64,000 nt of DNA, taken from Pseudomonadota bacterium (GTDB taxonomy: Bacteria > Pseudomonadota > Gammaproteobacteria > Pseudomonadales > Pseudohongiellaceae). Positions 62,032 to 64,000 of this stretch are shown here, in pieces. The translations under genes were made by a program, and so were the position numbers. Positions within the stretch are counted from its first letter, which is position 1. Each line of letters starts with the position of its first letter. The notes below the pieces were generated by a model that was not told the origin of the DNA, ran no database searches, and worked only from the letters and a program-made list of their open reading frames with translations. The DNA lies in assembly GCA_027592275.1 (NCBI GenBank), contig JAQCKF010000001.1, forward strand, positions 1-64,000. Reading direction: 5' to 3'.

Positions 62032-63516
62032 TTAGCTTGATAGTGATCTCAGTAAATTATTATAGTCTTCTTGTATGTCTATAGAGCTACCACGGAGTTT
62101 CTTAACCTGCTTACAAGCATGCATTACGGTTGTATGGTCCCTACCACCAAAGGCATCGCCAATTTCCGGCAAGCTATGATTAGTCAATTCTTTAGAAAGG
62201 CACATCGCCACCTGGCGGGGCCTCGCTACTGAACGATTACGACGTTTAGAGAGCATGTCTGCCATTTTAATCTTGTAGTACTCCGCTACAGAGCGCTGAA
62301 TATTATCAATCGTCACTAACTTATCTTGCAGAGCAAAAAGATCGCGAAGGGCTTCTTTGATAAGATCTAGGTCAATTTTTTGACCGGTGAAATTGGAATG
62401 CGCTATAACGCGCTTCAATGCTCCCTCCAACTCTCGAACATTGGATCGAAGGCGCTGAGCTATGAACATAGCAACATCATTCGGCAATTCGATGTTAGAT
62501 AAAGCGGCCTTATTCATAAGGATTGCAGCTCTGGTTTCCAACTCCGGCGGCTCTACAGCAACCGTGAGCCCCCATCCGAATCTAGATTTCAATCGTTCTT
62601 CCAGGCCGTTAATCTCTTTGTGATAACGATCGCAGGTCAAAATGATCTGCTGCCCACCTTCGAGCAAGGCATTAAAGGTATGAAAGAATTCTTCTTGGGA
62701 TCGTTCCTTCCCAGCAAAGAACTGAATATCATCGATCAATAGAGCATCTACGGAACGATAGAAACGTTTAAATTCATTAATAGCATTCAATTGCAGTGCC
62801 GTTACCATGGTAGCAACGAAGGTCTCAGAGTGCAGATAGACAACCTTGGCGTCCGGCTTTTTCGCCACCAAATAATTCCCAATCGCATGCATTAAGTGAG
62901 TCTTACCTAACCCCACACCCCCATAAATAAATAGGGGGTTATAGGCATAGCCAGGGTTTTCCGCTACCTGTATTGCGGCCGCTCTAGCGAGTTGGTTGGA
63001 CTTGCCTTCAACGAAATTATCGAAAGTGTTTTCAACATTAAGCGCGCCCCGATGCCTGAGCTTGCCCTCGATAACGATGTCAACATTGCGCCTTGCCGAT
63101 TCCGCCGCCCTACTAGAGTTTAAAGCTATCATCGGCGCTGCTATCGTCTGTGCCTTTAGCTGATCATTAGCATTGTGAGTCTCGCTAATTCTCTCTTTTG
63201 GTTTGAGCTCACTGGCCATTGCTGATTGCGGCGCCACCCTCGCAACTCGCTGAGATGCATCACCACTAAATACTTCCAGTTGGATCTGAAGTGACGCCTC
63301 ACCCGAATCAGTTACAATTTGAGCAATTCGCGGTAAAAACTTTCCTTTTACCCAATCCAGAATAAATCGATTAGGGGCAAAGATGCGCAGGACTGACGAA
63401 TCGAGTTCTACGTGCAGTGGTCTTATCCACGTATTGAATTGTTGAGAGGGTAATTCTGCTTTTAAGCAGTCGATACATTCTTGCCAGATCGTTACAGCCA
63501 CGTTTTTCTTGCCCAC
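62032..63516 (-). CDS. dnaA: Chromosomal replication initiator protein DnaA
   Basis: 494 aa; [86 protein letters not shown]. Confidence 0.99.
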   Translation of the reverse strand: MGKKNVAVTIWQECIDCLKAELPSQQFNTWIRPLHVELDSSVLRIFAPNRFILDWVKGKFLPRIAQIVTDSGEASLQIQLEVFSGDASQRVARVAPQSAMASELKPKERISETHNANDQLKAQTIAAPMIALNSSRAAESARRNVDIVIEGKLRHRGALNVENTFDNFVEGKSNQLARAAAIQVAENPGYAYNPLFIYGGVGLGKTHLMHAIGNYLVAKKPDAKVVYLHSETFVATMVTALQLNAINEFKRFYRSVDALLIDDIQFFAGKERSQEEFFHTFNALLEGGQQIILTCDRYHKEINGLEERLKSRFGWGLTVAVEPPELETRAAILMNKAALSNIELPNDVAMFIAQRLRSNVRELEGALKRVIAHSNFTGQKIDLDLIKEALRDLFALQDKLVTIDNIQRSVAEYYKIKMADMLSKRRNRSVARPRQVAMCLSKELTNHSLPEIGDAFGGRDHTTVMHACKQVKKLRGSSIDIQEDYNNLLRSLSS

Positions 63517-63937
63517 ATGAATTATTATTTTTCCAAAACAGGCAGCAATTCTATCGACTCAAGCTAGAGTTATCCACTGCCATATAAACAAAATTCTGTC
63601 TTTATCAATATGAGTTTATTGCATATTTATCAATGTGTTATATCACTTATTCTGATAAAACCCGAGTGGAAAAACACTTCTATTCACAGCAATTCTGACT
63701 AGTTGTCGATAACAAAGCTGTGGATAACTTGTTATTAAATTATGGATGAAGTTGTAGACAGCTATTTTGGCGAATATTCTGCGTGCTAGAATTTGGTTTT
63801 TCACCTCGATCACCGTAAGCCGACGTTTTATTCATGCAGGTATTACGTTGCATATTGACATTAAAACCTCTAACATTCGCGGTCCTATTTTCGAACCGTT
63901 TCTATCGGTTTGTTATTAAAGATTCGGATGAATTGAT
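63517..63937. other. oriC: Putative replication origin (oriC) between dnaA and rpmH
   Basis: DnaA boxes TTATCCACT (63570-63578), TTATCCACA on minus (63719-63727), TTATCGACA on minus (63704-63712); AT-rich 12-mer repeat TTTATCAATRTG at 63601-63612 and 63626-63637. Confidence 0.8.
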
Positions 63938-64000
63938 ATGAAAAGAACATTCCAACCAAGTGTATTAAAGCGAGCCCGAACTCACGGTTTTAGAGCGCGC
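63938..64000 (+). CDS. rpmH: 50S ribosomal protein L34 (partial, runs off window)
   Basis: ATG at 63938; MKRTFQPSVLKRARTHGFRAR. Confidence 0.97.
   Translation, partial: MKRTFQPSVLKRARTHGFRAR

Overview
The window is a chromosomal segment from a gammaproteobacterium, probably marine, ending at the replication origin. The right half is ordinary core genome in a Pseudomonas-like order: dsbA, cytochrome c4, engB, polA, znuABC, sco1, cyoE, cox operon, aroE, hemF, tsaC, dprA, lysM, def, fmt, rsmB, trkA, trkH, glyQS, gmhB, plsC, gyrB, recF, dnaN, dnaA, oriC, rpmH. The left ~25 kb is a surface and secretion island: an S-layer-like protein cut by the window edge, a TPR/beta-barrel protein, a CHASE2 nucleotide cyclase, a FecR-domain protein, a divergent CRP-family regulator, a complete type I secretion system plus a small unknown protein, PIG-L, a Wzm/Wzt glycan exporter, and a 10-gene type II secretion cluster. 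The strongest candidate for an undescribed system is a local cyclase/CRP circuit: perfect or near-perfect CRP-type operators sit upstream of both the S-layer gene (at the apex of a 27-bp inverted repeat) and the crp-like gene, with class II and class I promoter spacing respectively. Other notable items are two parS sites inside recF that both encode FHVE, a paired 93-bp palindromic repeat flanking engB that supplies its C-terminus, an in-frame amber codon in a LysM gene, and a 12-bp tandem repeat in the gspJ prepilin leader. All homology calls come from recognition of the translated sequence; no searches were run.
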